A model generated the notes under the pieces. The model worked only from the letters and a program-made list of their open reading frames with translations, was not told the DNA's origin and ran no database searches. The position numbers and the translations under genes are program-made. DNA of 64,000 bases from Burkholderia mayonis (GTDB lineage Bacteria; Pseudomonadota; Gammaproteobacteria; Burkholderiales; Burkholderiaceae), in contig NZ_CP013386.1 in assembly GCF_001523745.2 (NCBI RefSeq), positions 2,728,001 to 2,792,000 on the forward strand, given 5' to 3'. Positions 1-8,582 of this stretch are shown here, piece by piece. How positions within the stretch are numbered: position 1 is the stretch's first letter; every line of letters begins with the position of its first letter.

Positions 1-1
1 C

Positions 2-1234
2 ACGTATCCGAGCTTCGTCACGCAGGGCACGTACAGCGGCACGACCTTGCTGACTTCGCCGAACTTCGGCCTTGTTGCCGGCTACAACCCGTACGGCAGC
101 GGCGGCGTGCTGTTCGTGAACATGCCGCTCAGCTACCTCGAAGGGCAAACCGACGGCATGCCGCTCCATGGCTTCCTGCACTACTTCACGACGAACGTGC
201 TGTCGATGCCGCACCTGTCGCTCGAGCCGAAGGCGCAGGCGGGAATGGTGCTCAACTGGCACTTCTGCGCGGAAGAGATGATCCAGCCGGCGCTGTACCT
301 GAAATCGCTCGGCATCTGGAACAACGGCCCGTTCTCGATCGTCGTGACGGCCGGCCCGGACGACGCGGCGATAGGCGACGGCCTCGGCATCAATCTGACC
401 AACAACACGCAGGCGAAGCAGCTGATGCAGTATCTGCTCGGCCGAGGACACAACATCGGCAGTCACGGCGGGTGGGATCACGACTACTGGGGCGCCAATG
501 CGAGCGAGACCGATCAGAGCACGTTCCAGCAGTACCTCACGCTGAATCATCAGGCGGTGCAGTCGGTCACCGGCAAGCCCGACGTCGAATGGGCGGCGCC
601 GGAAGGCAACACGCCGACGTGGGCCGTGACCTGGCTCGAGAGCAACGGCTATTCGGGCTACTACTTCACAGGCCACACCGGCATGGCGCAGACCCGCGCG
701 TACCGCAACGGCGCGCTGCTGAATCCCGGCATCTGGGCGTTCCCGGTCATGCCGTTCGGCAAGTACGCGACGTTCGAGGAGTTCCAGGAGTTCGGCGTAT
801 CGACGACGGACGTCACGAACTGGTACGAATCGCTGATGAACTTCGTCGTCGCCAATCGCACGACCCGCCTCATCTACATGCACCCGCTCGGCGCGTCGTG
901 GTACCCGAACATACTCACGACCATCTTCAGCTATGCGAACACGTTGATCGCATCGGGCCAGTACAAGTGGTACACGATGGACCAGTTGACGCAGTTCGAC
1001 AGGCGGCGCCTGCTCGTCACGTGGACAGCGACCGATACGGGCAGCGGTTGGTCGTTCAGCGCGTCGCAGCCGACGAGCCTGCAGGACATGACGTGGCTGC
1101 TGCCGAAGAACGCTTATCAACTGCCGGCCGTGACCGGGGGATCGGCCACGGTCGTGACCACCGATCCGACCAACTGGCTCGTAATCGCCGGCGCGGGAAC
1201 GGCGTTGACGTTCACGAGCGCCAAAGTGCAATAG
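2..1234 (+). CDS. Polysaccharide-deacetylase-like secreted protein, 5' end outside window
   Basis: The frame is open from the first bases, so the true start lies upstream and only the last 410 codons are visible. The fragment resembles the NodB/polysaccharide deacetylase fold: a Pro-Asp-Asp near nt 356–364 sits where the family has its first Asp-containing motif, and a Ser-His-Gly-Gly-Trp-Asp-His segment near nt 461–481 resembles the metal-binding His-x3/4-His motif. The C-terminal ~80 residues (from about nt 1000) are Thr/Ser/Trp-rich and look like a small beta-sandwich appendage. Such enzymes remove acetyl groups from extracellular or cell-wall polysaccharides. It is followed on the same strand by a secreted peptidase, a haem protein and a copper chaperone. 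The family call is moderate; substrate unknown. Confidence 0.6.
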   Translation, partial: TYPSFVTQGTYSGTTLLTSPNFGLVAGYNPYGSGGVLFVNMPLSYLEGQTDGMPLHGFLHYFTTNVLSMPHLSLEPKAQAGMVLNWHFCAEEMIQPALYLKSLGIWNNGPFSIVVTAGPDDAAIGDGLGINLTNNTQAKQLMQYLLGRGHNIGSHGGWDHDYWGANASETDQSTFQQYLTLNHQAVQSVTGKPDVEWAAPEGNTPTWAVTWLESNGYSGYYFTGHTGMAQTRAYRNGALLNPGIWAFPVMPFGKYATFEEFQEFGVSTTDVTNWYESLMNFVVANRTTRLIYMHPLGASWYPNILTTIFSYANTLIASGQYKWYTMDQLTQFDRRRLLVTWTATDTGSGWSFSASQPTSLQDMTWLLPKNAYQLPAVTGGSATVVTTDPTNWLVIAGAGTALTFTSAKVQ

Positions 1235-1315
1235 CGCTGCGCAGTGCGTTCGCCGACGATCCCTCGATCGAAGGATCGCCGGCGCCGTCCGGATCGCTCA
1301 CAGCAGAGAAACGAC

Positions 1316-2551
1316 ATGAAGCGACACTCGCTACGGCATGCGCTCGGCAAGCTCGCCGCAACGGCCACGCTTGCGCTCTCGACGGCCGCGCCGTTTGCGC
1401 AGCAACCGAATCGGCCGCCTCGCGGCTTCACGCGCCCGCCGTTCCATCTGCGCGGGCATACGGCCGAGAGCCCGGGCGGCCTGTCTCCGGCGCAGATCCG
1501 GAATTTCTACGGATTCGATCAGTTGCCGCGCAATTATCGCGGCAGCAGACAAGTCATCGCGATCGTCGACGCATACGACAACCCCAACGCCGAGGCGGAT
1601 CTCGACGCGTTCAGCCGCAGCTTCGGCCTGCCGCCCTGCAATGCGGCCAATCGATGCTTCGCCAAGATCTACGCCACTGCCGATCGAAGCCGTCCGCCCG
1701 CGGATGCCGGCTGGGCGCTGGAAAGTTCGCTCGACGTCCAGTGGGCGCATGCGATCGCGCCCGACGCGAAGATCGTGCTGATCGAAGCGGCATCCGACAC
1801 CTTCACCGACATGATGAGCGCGGTGGCCGCGGCCGTCGCGGCGCCGCCCGAAGGCGCCGGCGCGAAAGTCGTGTCGATGAGCTGGGGCGGCAGCGAGTTT
1901 CTGTCGGAAACGCAATTTGACGGCCAGTTCATGAGCGCGAACGGCGTGTCGTTCGTCGCCGCGTCCGGCGACGGCGGGAACGCCGTCGACTACCCCGCCG
2001 CGTCGCCATACGTGCTCGGGGTCGGTGCGACGACGATCGTCACCGACGCAAGCGGCCGTTATGTCGGCGAAACGGCGTGGCCCGGAAGCGGCGGCGGCCA
2101 GAGCGCAATCGAATCCGAGCCGCCGTATCAGACACGCTATGGGATTCCGTTCGACACGCCCGGCGTGCGAGGCGTGCCCGACGTCTCCTACGCCGGAGAC
2201 CCGGCGCCGGGTTTCGCGATATACGACTCGTACGGATACGGCGGGCAGCGCGGCTGGTTCGTGGTCGGCGGAACGAGCGCGGGCGCGCCTCAATGGTCGG
2301 GCCTGCTCGCGATCGCGAACGGCGTGCGGGTCGAGCGCGGCAAATCCACGCTGAATGCGGTCAGCGCCGTCGAAGCGGTGCTGTACGGCATCGCGTCCGC
2401 TTCGTACCGAACGACTTTCTACGACGTCACGAGCGGCGCGAACGGCGCATGCGGCGCGTTGTGCGACGCGATGCCCGGCTACGACTACGTCACCGGACTC
2501 GGACGTCCGATCGCCGGCAATCTGGTGCAAGCGCTGATCGATGCGCCGTGA
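1316..2551 (+). CDS. S53 family (sedolisin-type) serine-carboxyl peptidase
   Basis: 411 residues. ATG at 1316 follows a purine-rich stretch and opens a Sec signal peptide (basic start, hydrophobic residues about 12–26, ending near Phe-Ala-Gln). S53 catalytic features are visible: Glu136 and Asp140 in the ESSLDVQWAHA segment, the oxyanion Asp219 in ASGDG, and nucleophile Ser321 in GGTSAGAP (a Gly variant of the usual SGTS). Asp370 and the GYDYVTGLG segment fit the C-terminal calcium site. The long N-terminal pro-kumamolisin activation domain normally found in secreted S53 enzymes is absent; only about 30 residues lie between the signal peptide and the catalytic domain. It is probably exported and active at acid pH. 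The next gene overlaps its 3' end, suggesting one transcript. Confidence 0.85.
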   Translation: MKRHSLRHALGKLAATATLALSTAAPFAQQPNRPPRGFTRPPFHLRGHTAESPGGLSPAQIRNFYGFDQLPRNYRGSRQVIAIVDAYDNPNAEADLDAFSRSFGLPPCNAANRCFAKIYATADRSRPPADAGWALESSLDVQWAHAIAPDAKIVLIEAASDTFTDMMSAVAAAVAAPPEGAGAKVVSMSWGGSEFLSETQFDGQFMSANGVSFVAASGDGGNAVDYPAASPYVLGVGATTIVTDASGRYVGETAWPGSGGGQSAIESEPPYQTRYGIPFDTPGVRGVPDVSYAGDPAPGFAIYDSYGYGGQRGWFVVGGTSAGAPQWSGLLAIANGVRVERGKSTLNAVSAVEAVLYGIASASYRTTFYDVTSGANGACGALCDAMPGYDYVTGLGRPIAGNLVQALIDAP

Positions 2552-4322
2552 CGAGGATCTGCCCGAACGGGCGCTGCCAGAACACGGCGGAGATTCGAAA
2601 CCGCCGATGCCGGACCACGCCCGCTCGCATGGCGGATGGCGTCGGACAGCCGGGGCCGCCGCATCGGCCGCCGCGCATCCGTCCGCTGTGCCGGCGCTTG
2701 TGCCGACGCGGCTCGCGCCGCTGTTCACCCTGACGCTCGCGCTGTCCGCCACCGTGACAGCGCGGGCGGACGGACCGCCGACGAACGATCCCGGCGAGGC
2801 GATCTATCGCAACGGCACGCTGAGTTCCGGCGCGCCGCTTCAGGCGCTGCGCGAAGGCGGCTTACACATGGAAGGACCCGCGGTCGCCTGTGTCAACTGC
2901 CATCGGCGCAGCGGCCTCGGAGCCAGATCGGGATTCACGACGGTCCCGCCGATCGCCGGAACGTATCTGTTCCATCCAAGCACGCTGAGCGGCGAGCGTC
3001 CCGGCATGCCGTACGTGGAGAGCATGCGCAGCGACCGCGCCGCCTATACCGACGTGACGCTCGCCCGTGCGATCCGCGGCGGAATCGATGCGCAAGGCCA
3101 ACGCCTAGGCTACCTGATGCCGCGTTTCGCGTTGAACGACGACGACATGGCGGCGTTGCTCCGCTATCTGAAACGCCTCGATCCGCGGCCCGCGCCGGGC
3201 GTCACCGACACTGTCCTGCATTTCGCGACGATCACGACGCCGGACGCCGATCCCGCGAAGCGCCGCGCAACGCTCGACGTGCTGCGGCGCTACTTCGCCG
3301 ACAAGGACGCGTTTCCGACGAGCGCAGCCCCGCCGCATCTGTCGATGTCGAGCGACGCGCCGGCCTCGGCTTCGCGCCGCTGGCAACTGCACGTCTGGGA
3401 ACTGAGCGGCGCGGCATCGACGTGGGAAGCGCAGCTCGCCCGGCATCTCGCCGCCGAGCCGGTGTTCGCGGTGATCTCGGGGCTGGGCGGGCGAAACTGG
3501 GCGCCCGTTCGCGCGTTCTGCGAGCGCGCCCGTCTTCCATGCCTGTTTCCGAATGTCGAGGTGCCGGACGCCCACAACGACGACTTCTATTCGATCTACT
3601 TCTCGAACGGCGTGCTGCTGGAGGCCGGACTGATCGCGTCGGCAATCGCCCGAGGCGGCCACGACGTCGCGCCACAAACGGTCCACGAAGTGTATCGGGT
3701 CGGCGACAGCGGCGAAGCGGGTGCGCAAGCGCTCGCCACCGCCTTGCGTGCACGGGGATTCGACGTGTCTCGCCACGCGCTGATGCCGGCCGATCGCGCC
3801 GTGAAAGCGTTGAACGGCATCTCGAAAAACGACGCGCTCGTGCTGTGGCTGCGCCCCGCCGATATCGCGACGTTGGGCCAAGCCGCGCCGACGCGGATGG
3901 TCTATATGTCCGGCATGATGGGCGGCCTCGATCATGCGCCGCTGCCTGGCGGCTGGCGTGCGGTCACGCACATCGCGTATCCGTTCGACATGCCCGATCG
4001 CGTGCGCCGACGCGTCGACTACATGCTCGACTGGGCGGCCACCAGACACGTCCCGATCGTCGATCAACAGGTTCAAGCGGACACCTTCCTCGCGTGCGTG
4101 TTGCTCGAAGAAGCGCTCGGCCACGTGACCGGAACCTACGTTCGCGACTATCTCGTCGAGCGCATCGAAGACACGCTCGAACAGCGTGTGATCACCGGCT
4201 ACTATCCGCGCCTGACGCTTGCGCCGGGACAGCGCCTCGCATCGAAAGGCGGCTACATGGTTCACTTCGCGGACACGAGCGGCACGCGCATCGTGGCCGA
4301 CGGAGCGTGGACCGTTCCGTAG
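2541..4322 (+). CDS. c-type cytochrome fused to a periplasmic-binding-like domain
   Basis: 593 residues if the ATG at 2541 (overlapping the peptidase stop) is used; an alternative ATG at 2607 gives 571. A hydrophobic stretch around residues 56–75 of the long form should export it. Residues ~80–215 form a monohaem cytochrome c domain: Cys117-Val-Asn-Cys120-His121 for covalent haem attachment and Met193 in LMPRFALND as likely sixth ligand. Residues ~220–593 resemble a type I periplasmic-binding (Leu/Ile/Val-binding-like) domain, with phrases such as FAVISGLGGRNWAPV and ALVLWLRPADIATLG. A haem domain on a ligand-binding domain suggests periplasmic electron transfer tied to ligand binding, but ligand and partner are unknown. 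The SCO1-like copper chaperone follows 107 bp downstream. Confidence 0.75.
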   Translation: MRRDEDLPERALPEHGGDSKPPMPDHARSHGGWRRTAGAAASAAAHPSAVPALVPTRLAPLFTLTLALSATVTARADGPPTNDPGEAIYRNGTLSSGAPLQALREGGLHMEGPAVACVNCHRRSGLGARSGFTTVPPIAGTYLFHPSTLSGERPGMPYVESMRSDRAAYTDVTLARAIRGGIDAQGQRLGYLMPRFALNDDDMAALLRYLKRLDPRPAPGVTDTVLHFATITTPDADPAKRRATLDVLRRYFADKDAFPTSAAPPHLSMSSDAPASASRRWQLHVWELSGAASTWEAQLARHLAAEPVFAVISGLGGRNWAPVRAFCERARLPCLFPNVEVPDAHNDDFYSIYFSNGVLLEAGLIASAIARGGHDVAPQTVHEVYRVGDSGEAGAQALATALRARGFDVSRHALMPADRAVKALNGISKNDALVLWLRPADIATLGQAAPTRMVYMSGMMGGLDHAPLPGGWRAVTHIAYPFDMPDRVRRRVDYMLDWAATRHVPIVDQQVQADTFLACVLLEEALGHVTGTYVRDYLVERIEDTLEQRVITGYYPRLTLAPGQRLASKGGYMVHFADTSGTRIVADGAWTVP

Positions 4323-4429
4323 ACGCCGACATCGCCCTGTCCGATTCGCAGGACGATGATTCGCCACGCTGCAAGCGCGTCGCCCAAGCCGACGACGAGC
4401 AACGCGGCTCACCACTCAGGGAGACTGAA

Positions 4430-5050
4430 ATGAACATGATCGGGAAGCTTTCCACATTCGCCAACACGCTGATCGCGGCCGGCGCGCTCACGCTTATCGG
4501 ACATCCGGCATCGGCTCAAGAAGACATGCATGCGCATCACCACATGATGATGTCGAGCATGAAGACATCGACGGTGGCCTATACCGTACCGGCCGTGACG
4601 CTCGTGCGCGACGACGGCAAGACCGTCGCGCTGAAAGACGAGCTCGACGACGGACGTCCGGTCGTGCTGACGTTCATCTACACCACCTGCACATCGATCT
4701 GCCCGGTGATCAGTCAGACCCTGTCGCAACTCCAGCACGAGCTCGGCGCGGACCGCGACAAAGTCCACATCGTGTCGATTTCGATCGATCCGGAAAACGA
4801 CACGCCTGCGCGCCTGCGCGAGTACGCAGCGAAGTTCGGTGCGGGACCGGAGTGGCAGCACTACACGGGAACGGCGGCGGCGAGCATCGCCGCGCAGAAA
4901 GCCTTCAACGTGTACCGGCAGGACAAGATGGATCACAACCCGGTCTTCCTGCTGCGCGCGGCGCCGGGCAAGTCATGGCTTCGAATCGACGGATTCGCGA
5001 CCACCGACGATCTGCTGCATCTATACCATTCCGTCCTGGCTTTCGACTGA
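4430..5050 (+). CDS. SCO1/SenC family copper chaperone
   Basis: 206 residues starting at ATG 4430, preceded by AGGGAG. An N-terminal hydrophobic segment (about 8–29) ends in Ala-Ser-Ala, giving export or a membrane anchor. The thioredoxin-like SCO signature is intact: Cys87-Thr-Ser-Ile-Cys91-Pro and distal His169 (in DHNPVFLL), the three Cu ligands of the family. Residues 33–44 are Met/His-rich (MHAHHHMMMSSM), a likely additional Cu-binding tail. SCO proteins deliver Cu to cytochrome oxidase CuA or to other periplasmic copper enzymes. No oxidase gene is nearby, so its client may be encoded left of the window edge or elsewhere. Co-oriented with the cytochrome-fusion gene. Confidence 0.9.
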   Translation: MNMIGKLSTFANTLIAAGALTLIGHPASAQEDMHAHHHMMMSSMKTSTVAYTVPAVTLVRDDGKTVALKDELDDGRPVVLTFIYTTCTSICPVISQTLSQLQHELGADRDKVHIVSISIDPENDTPARLREYAAKFGAGPEWQHYTGTAAASIAAQKAFNVYRQDKMDHNPVFLLRAAPGKSWLRIDGFATTDDLLHLYHSVLAFD

Positions 5051-5062
5051 TCGCGCCGATCT

Positions 5063-5096
5063 GCGTCTTCAGACGCGCCGGCCCGTCTGAAGACGC
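5063..5096. terminator. Perfect 13-bp inverted repeat after the SCO1 gene
   Basis: Arms GCGTCTTCAGACG and its exact complement are separated by 8 bases, 12 bp after the SCO1 stop codon. The stem is strong but is not followed by a T-run on the + strand, so it is at best an unconventional terminator or a transcript 3'-end stabiliser. Confidence 0.45.
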
Positions 5097-5482
5097 CGGC
5101 GGTACGGGCGCGGCGGCCTGCATGCGGCAAGCTCCGCCGGGCTGAATGAGTCGATCCTCGCGCTCCCGATTGACACGCCACGGTGCGTGGCGAACGGCAG
5201 CGAGGCGGCGGCGGTCGACGATGGCCGTTGCCCGACTGATGCGGACGATGCAGCGCCGATGACTGATTCGGCCGAGGACCCGTCGCGCGACACAAAACGG
5301 GAAAATTCGCTACGTCGTGCAAACAGCCGCTCGGTCGACGCTGCTCGAATCGATCGGGCCGTTTGCCGGGCACTCATGCGGCGCAAGAGACGCAGCACCC
5401 TGCAGTTCGATTCGCTGCCGACGCGACTCGGCTGGCGCCGCCGCGATTTGCGCTCGCATTGTAAAAAAACGCCGCGCCCCGC

Positions 5483-6021
5483 TCAGCCCTTGCGCGTCGA
5501 CTTGGGCGCTCGCTCGGTGCAGACCGGCTCGAAATCCGCGTGTTCGTCGAGCGTCGAGCCGCCGTCCGCCAACGGGCGCTCGGCCTCTCCGTGCGATCCG
5601 TATTGCTGTCGAGTTCGGCGGCGCTCGTTTCGAACGCACGAACGTCGCGGTCGGTATCGACGTCGAACGGACGCTCGTTCGCGCCCGCGACGCCGCCGCT
5701 GCCCGGCGAATTCGCCCGGACCGAGCGAACGGTTGCTGCGGCCTTTCCGCCGAATTGCCGCCGGGCGGCTCGTATGGTTCGCATGGCTCGCCGGCGGGAA
5801 TCAGCGTGCGGCTCCAGCCGACGCCCTCTCCCGATCGAGCGCCGGCGCGCGGCACGTCCGATGCGCGCCGCGCGCCCGGTCGGCGCGGTCCGTCCTCACC
5901 CGCCGGCGGATGCGGCGCTGCCGCCCTGCTTCGAGCACGAGGACATCGCTACCGCCAATCCCGCCGCCGTCACGCCGACGGCGACCGCTCGCCATATGCT
6001 TCGAGAAAATTCGGGTCGTAT
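5483..6021 (-). pseudogene. Possible decayed lipoprotein gene with several frame changes
   Basis: On the minus strand an AGGAGG (6026–6031) lies 4 bases before a codon ATA (6021–6019) in the frame where ATG would be expected. From there the frame gives a short basic start, a hydrophobic stretch and a Ser-Ser-Cys-Ser lipobox-like site, then stops at 5896. Protein-like composition then seems to move between frames: GEPCEPYEPPGGNSAERP around 5750–5790, DVDTDRDVRAFETSAAELDS around 5610–5670, and STLDEHADFEPVCTERAP ending in TGA at 5483, just before a T7 run. This would be a lipoprotein gene broken by indels and a lost start codon. Random open frames in GC-rich DNA could look similar, so the call is tentative. 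The remainder of 5097–6100 shows nothing else I can support. Confidence 0.3.
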
Positions 6022-6100
6022 GGTGCCTCCTGCAGTAAACGAGTCCGTCGCGCAGCAAGCGGCGCGCCGCGGATTCACCCAACGCCGCCAGTCGAGCTGA

Positions 6101-6196
6101 GCCGAGCCGAGCCGAGCCGAGCCGAGCCGGGCCGGGCCGGGCCGGGCCGGGCCGGGCCGGTCGATCGATCGATCGATCGAAAAAAAGTCAATCGAT
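6101..6196. repeat. Compound microsatellite (GCCGA)5 (GCCGG)7 (TCGA)5 A6
   Basis: Five GCCGA units (6101–6125) pass directly into seven GCCGG units (6126–6160), then five TCGA tetranucleotides (6161–6180) and an A-run, with a short second TCGA-like stretch to about 6200. It lies about 130 bp upstream of the small ORF at 6331. Short-unit tandem arrays like this change length by polymerase slippage. Confidence 0.95.
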
Positions 6197-6330
6197 CGAT
6201 GGCAATCCGTTCCCGGCGGGAGACAACGAGCTATTCGGGATTCGATCGCCTAGAATTTTCTTCAAAGGACGACAACGAAAAACGACCGCGCGATCGGCGC
6301 CGGGCGCCGGGCGCGACCCAGGAGACAGCC

Positions 6331-6624
6331 ATGTCCGAATCGCCGATTCCGTCTCGACAAGTCGATTACGAAGGCTTCGAGATTCACGTGTCGCCGACCC
6401 CGACGCAAGCCGACGCGAACCGCTACACGTACACGGGCTACGTGTGCCATCCGGGCGCCGATCCAAAGCTGCCCGGCCACACCGTGCCGTTTCACGCGGA
6501 CGGCGAAGAGAGCTTTCGCACCGCCGACGAGGCGTTCCACGAAGCGGTGTCGATCGGCTGCAGCATCGTCGACGGCACGCATCCGGATCTGTCGGTGCTG
6601 TCGCTCGTCACGCACGGCTATTGA
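6331..6624 (+). CDS. Small hypothetical protein
   Basis: 97 residues, ATG at 6331 with AGGAG ten bases upstream. Acidic soluble protein with no signal peptide or membrane segment. It contains an aromatic-rich stretch (ANRYTYTGYVCHPG) and ends TDEAFHEAV-like to THGY. Codon use is typical of the surrounding genes and the ribosome site is good, so it is probably real. I do not recognise a family. It stands alone between two repeat arrays. Confidence 0.65.
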   Translation: MSESPIPSRQVDYEGFEIHVSPTPTQADANRYTYTGYVCHPGADPKLPGHTVPFHADGEESFRTADEAFHEAVSIGCSIVDGTHPDLSVLSLVTHGY

Positions 6625-6693
6625 CCGCGCGGCAGGCGGCGCCGGCTGCTACCTGCGACATCCCGACGAACGACGAAATGCAAGTGGCATGCG

Positions 6694-6802
6694 CGCCGTT
6701 CGCCGTTCGCCGTTCGCCGTTCGCCGTTCGCCGTTCGCCGTTCGCCGTTCGCCGTTCGCCGTTCGCCGTTCGCCGTTCGCCGTTCGCCGTTCGCCGTTCG
6801 CC
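6694..6802. repeat. Tandem array of the 7-bp unit CGCCGTT, about 15.5 copies
   Basis: The heptamer CGCCGTT repeats without interruption or visible mismatch from 6694 to about 6802. As 7 is not a multiple of 3, all frames read a 7-residue repeat, which creates spurious ORFs on both strands. The 6625–7065 interval contains no gene I can support; this array is its only feature. A variable-number locus is likely. Confidence 0.97.
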
Positions 6803-7065
6803 ATCGATCATTGGCCATTCGCAATTCGCCGTCCACCGTCTACCGGACGTCGGACGTCGACATTGGCATTGGCATCGCCCCGCCCAGCGCACGGTGCGCC
6901 TCGCTCACGCGCATCCAGGACGCTCTTCGAAAAATGGCGACCCCGAGCGCCGGCATGCGCATTTGCGCCGCGCCGCACACGCGCTACGATGAAAGATGCC
7001 GGCGCGGTCGGCACGCTCACCAGCGCACAGCGCACGCTGCGCCGCCCATCAACGGAAAACGTCGC

Positions 7066-7395
7066 ATGGCTCGCGATCCCGACCTCGAAGCGCTCGTCGA
7101 CGACGAACTGAAGTTCGAGCGCAACCTCACCGCGAAGGCGATGTTCGGCGGCTGGGCATGGCTGCTCGACGGCAACCTGCTCTGCTGCGCCCGCGACGAC
7201 GGAATGCTCGTCAGGCTCGGCAAGGACAACGACGGCTGGGCGTTGCAGCGGTCAGGCATCGTACGGATGATCTCGCGCGGCAGGCCGATGCAAGGCTGGG
7301 TGCGCGTCGCGCCGGAGGCGTACGGCAACGATGCGCTCCGTCGCCGGCTGCTCGACGCGGCGCTCGAATGCGTCCGTTCGCTGCCGCCGAAGTAG
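7066..7395 (+). CDS. TfoX/Sxy N-terminal domain protein
   Basis: 109 residues from ATG 7066. The protein matches the stand-alone TfoX N-terminal domain: an ARDPDLEALVDDEL start, then LTAKAMFGGWAWLLDGNLLCC, VRLGKDN, and a C-terminal RGRPMQGWVRV followed by a helix. Full-length TfoX/Sxy promotes competence gene expression with CRP; single-domain versions are common and their role is not settled. The longer in-frame extension upstream runs into the heptamer repeat region and is low complexity, so I prefer 7066. It is the last native-looking gene before the IS fragment at 7466. Confidence 0.8.
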   Translation: MARDPDLEALVDDELKFERNLTAKAMFGGWAWLLDGNLLCCARDDGMLVRLGKDNDGWALQRSGIVRMISRGRPMQGWVRVAPEAYGNDALRRRLLDAALECVRSLPPK

Positions 7396-7465
7396 CGCAT
7401 CGCCCGTCGACCGCCGTGCTCGCGCATGCGCGGGCTCACCCCGATCCGCCGATGCCGCGGCGATC

Positions 7466-7868
7466 AGTCCCGTGCCACGCAAGATCGTTACCGATCAGTT
7501 GCGCAGCTATCCGGCGGCAAGCGCGGAAATTCCTGAACCGGCGAGCGTGAAGCATGTGTTCGTCAAAGCGGCGGCCCGGCTATACAACCGGGCTGAGAAC
7601 AGCCGCCAGCCGACGCGCGAACGCGACTGGCGCATGCGGGATTTTCGCAACCCGAAACGCACACCGGCATTCCTCGGCTGCTTCGGTCCGATCCGACAGC
7701 ACTTTGCCCTCGAGCGGCATCTGCCGCGCGCTTCACACTATCGCAAACCGCTCGCAGCAAGGTTTGTGGCCCGGCGCGAATTCACCGAACTCGCCCGAAG
7801 TCCGTCGACAGGTTTCTGAACGATCGCCACACTTGCCGCAGTTCCGCCTGATTCTCTCCACGTTGACA
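7466..7868 (+). mobile_element. IS6-family element remnant, 3' part only (copy 1)
   Basis: This segment repeats 10625–11027 with one mismatch over about 400 bp, in the same orientation. It encodes the C-terminal ~113 residues of an IS6-type DDE transposase, including the IVTDQLRSY Asp and the NRAENSRQPTRER Glu regions, and reaches the right terminal end (GTTGACA). The 5' half is missing; the left break falls 70 bp after the TfoX gene. It forms the left boundary of the low-GC island. Confidence 0.9.
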
Positions 7869-8582
7869 GCGCCCTTTGCAGAACCTGACCGTCGCCCGCC
7901 TCATTTACCGGCATGCGCCGTCGAATGGAACGGGCGTCCGCGTGGCATAACCTTGGTAATTCGCAGTCCATCGATCGTTCAGAACGCGGGAAAGAGAAAA
8001 CAAACAGATTTGCATACGACCAAGTGCACCATTTTAATGATGGAATATTTCTAATTCATATACTGGCATCACCAATCCCGTGCAGTTGTTTCTGCGTCAA
8101 ATAATTACATTATTGCTTGTCAAGCACTCCGGATATCAATCTAACACCGTACAAAATCGCGAGATCGGGTGCATTTTTCCTTCACGAAATCACGAACGAC
8201 GCAGTAGCCGCGCTGGGTAAAAAAGTGGGCTCCTCTCTCCAGAATGTCCCGTCTCTCGCCCGACAACTTATTACAGGAAGATGGAAATTAAGTGACCATT
8301 CCATGGCTGTCGCGCGTCCATGCGCTGACCGATGCGCGGCGTGGCTTCGCATAGAGTTGAATCGATGCTTTATTTGGTGCCACGACAGTAGCGAAAAAAG
8401 TTGTTGCAGACGAGGGACTCCATCCGTAGAGTATGCAGGCCCGTCTATCTGTAAGGCACAGGCCTGCCCATCTGCAAGGCAAGTCGAGAACACGGCGGAT
8501 CGACTTCTAATTCGCTCGCACAAAATTGGAAATATCACCGAGAGAGAGAGCCGTCCAAGTGATCGATATAGAGAGCTGCATT
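7869..8582. other. AT-rich non-coding stretch at the left of the island
   Basis: About 710 bp of base composition clearly lower in G+C than the flanks (for example 8101–8160). Open frames here (8117–8593 on +, 8182–8538 on -) have no ribosome site, no recognisable domain and poor composition, so I leave them out. It presumably contains the promoter of the oxygenase/exporter pair, but I cannot fix a -35/-10 pair with confidence. Confidence 0.7.

Noticed and set aside
5374-5855. Two overlapping minus-strand frames as independent genes
   Set aside because: Each is coherent only in parts, and the parts fit better as pieces of one broken frame; included as a tentative pseudogene instead.
6694-6802. 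Repeat array considered as CRISPR
   Set aside because: Units of 7 bp abut directly without spacers and there are no cas genes.
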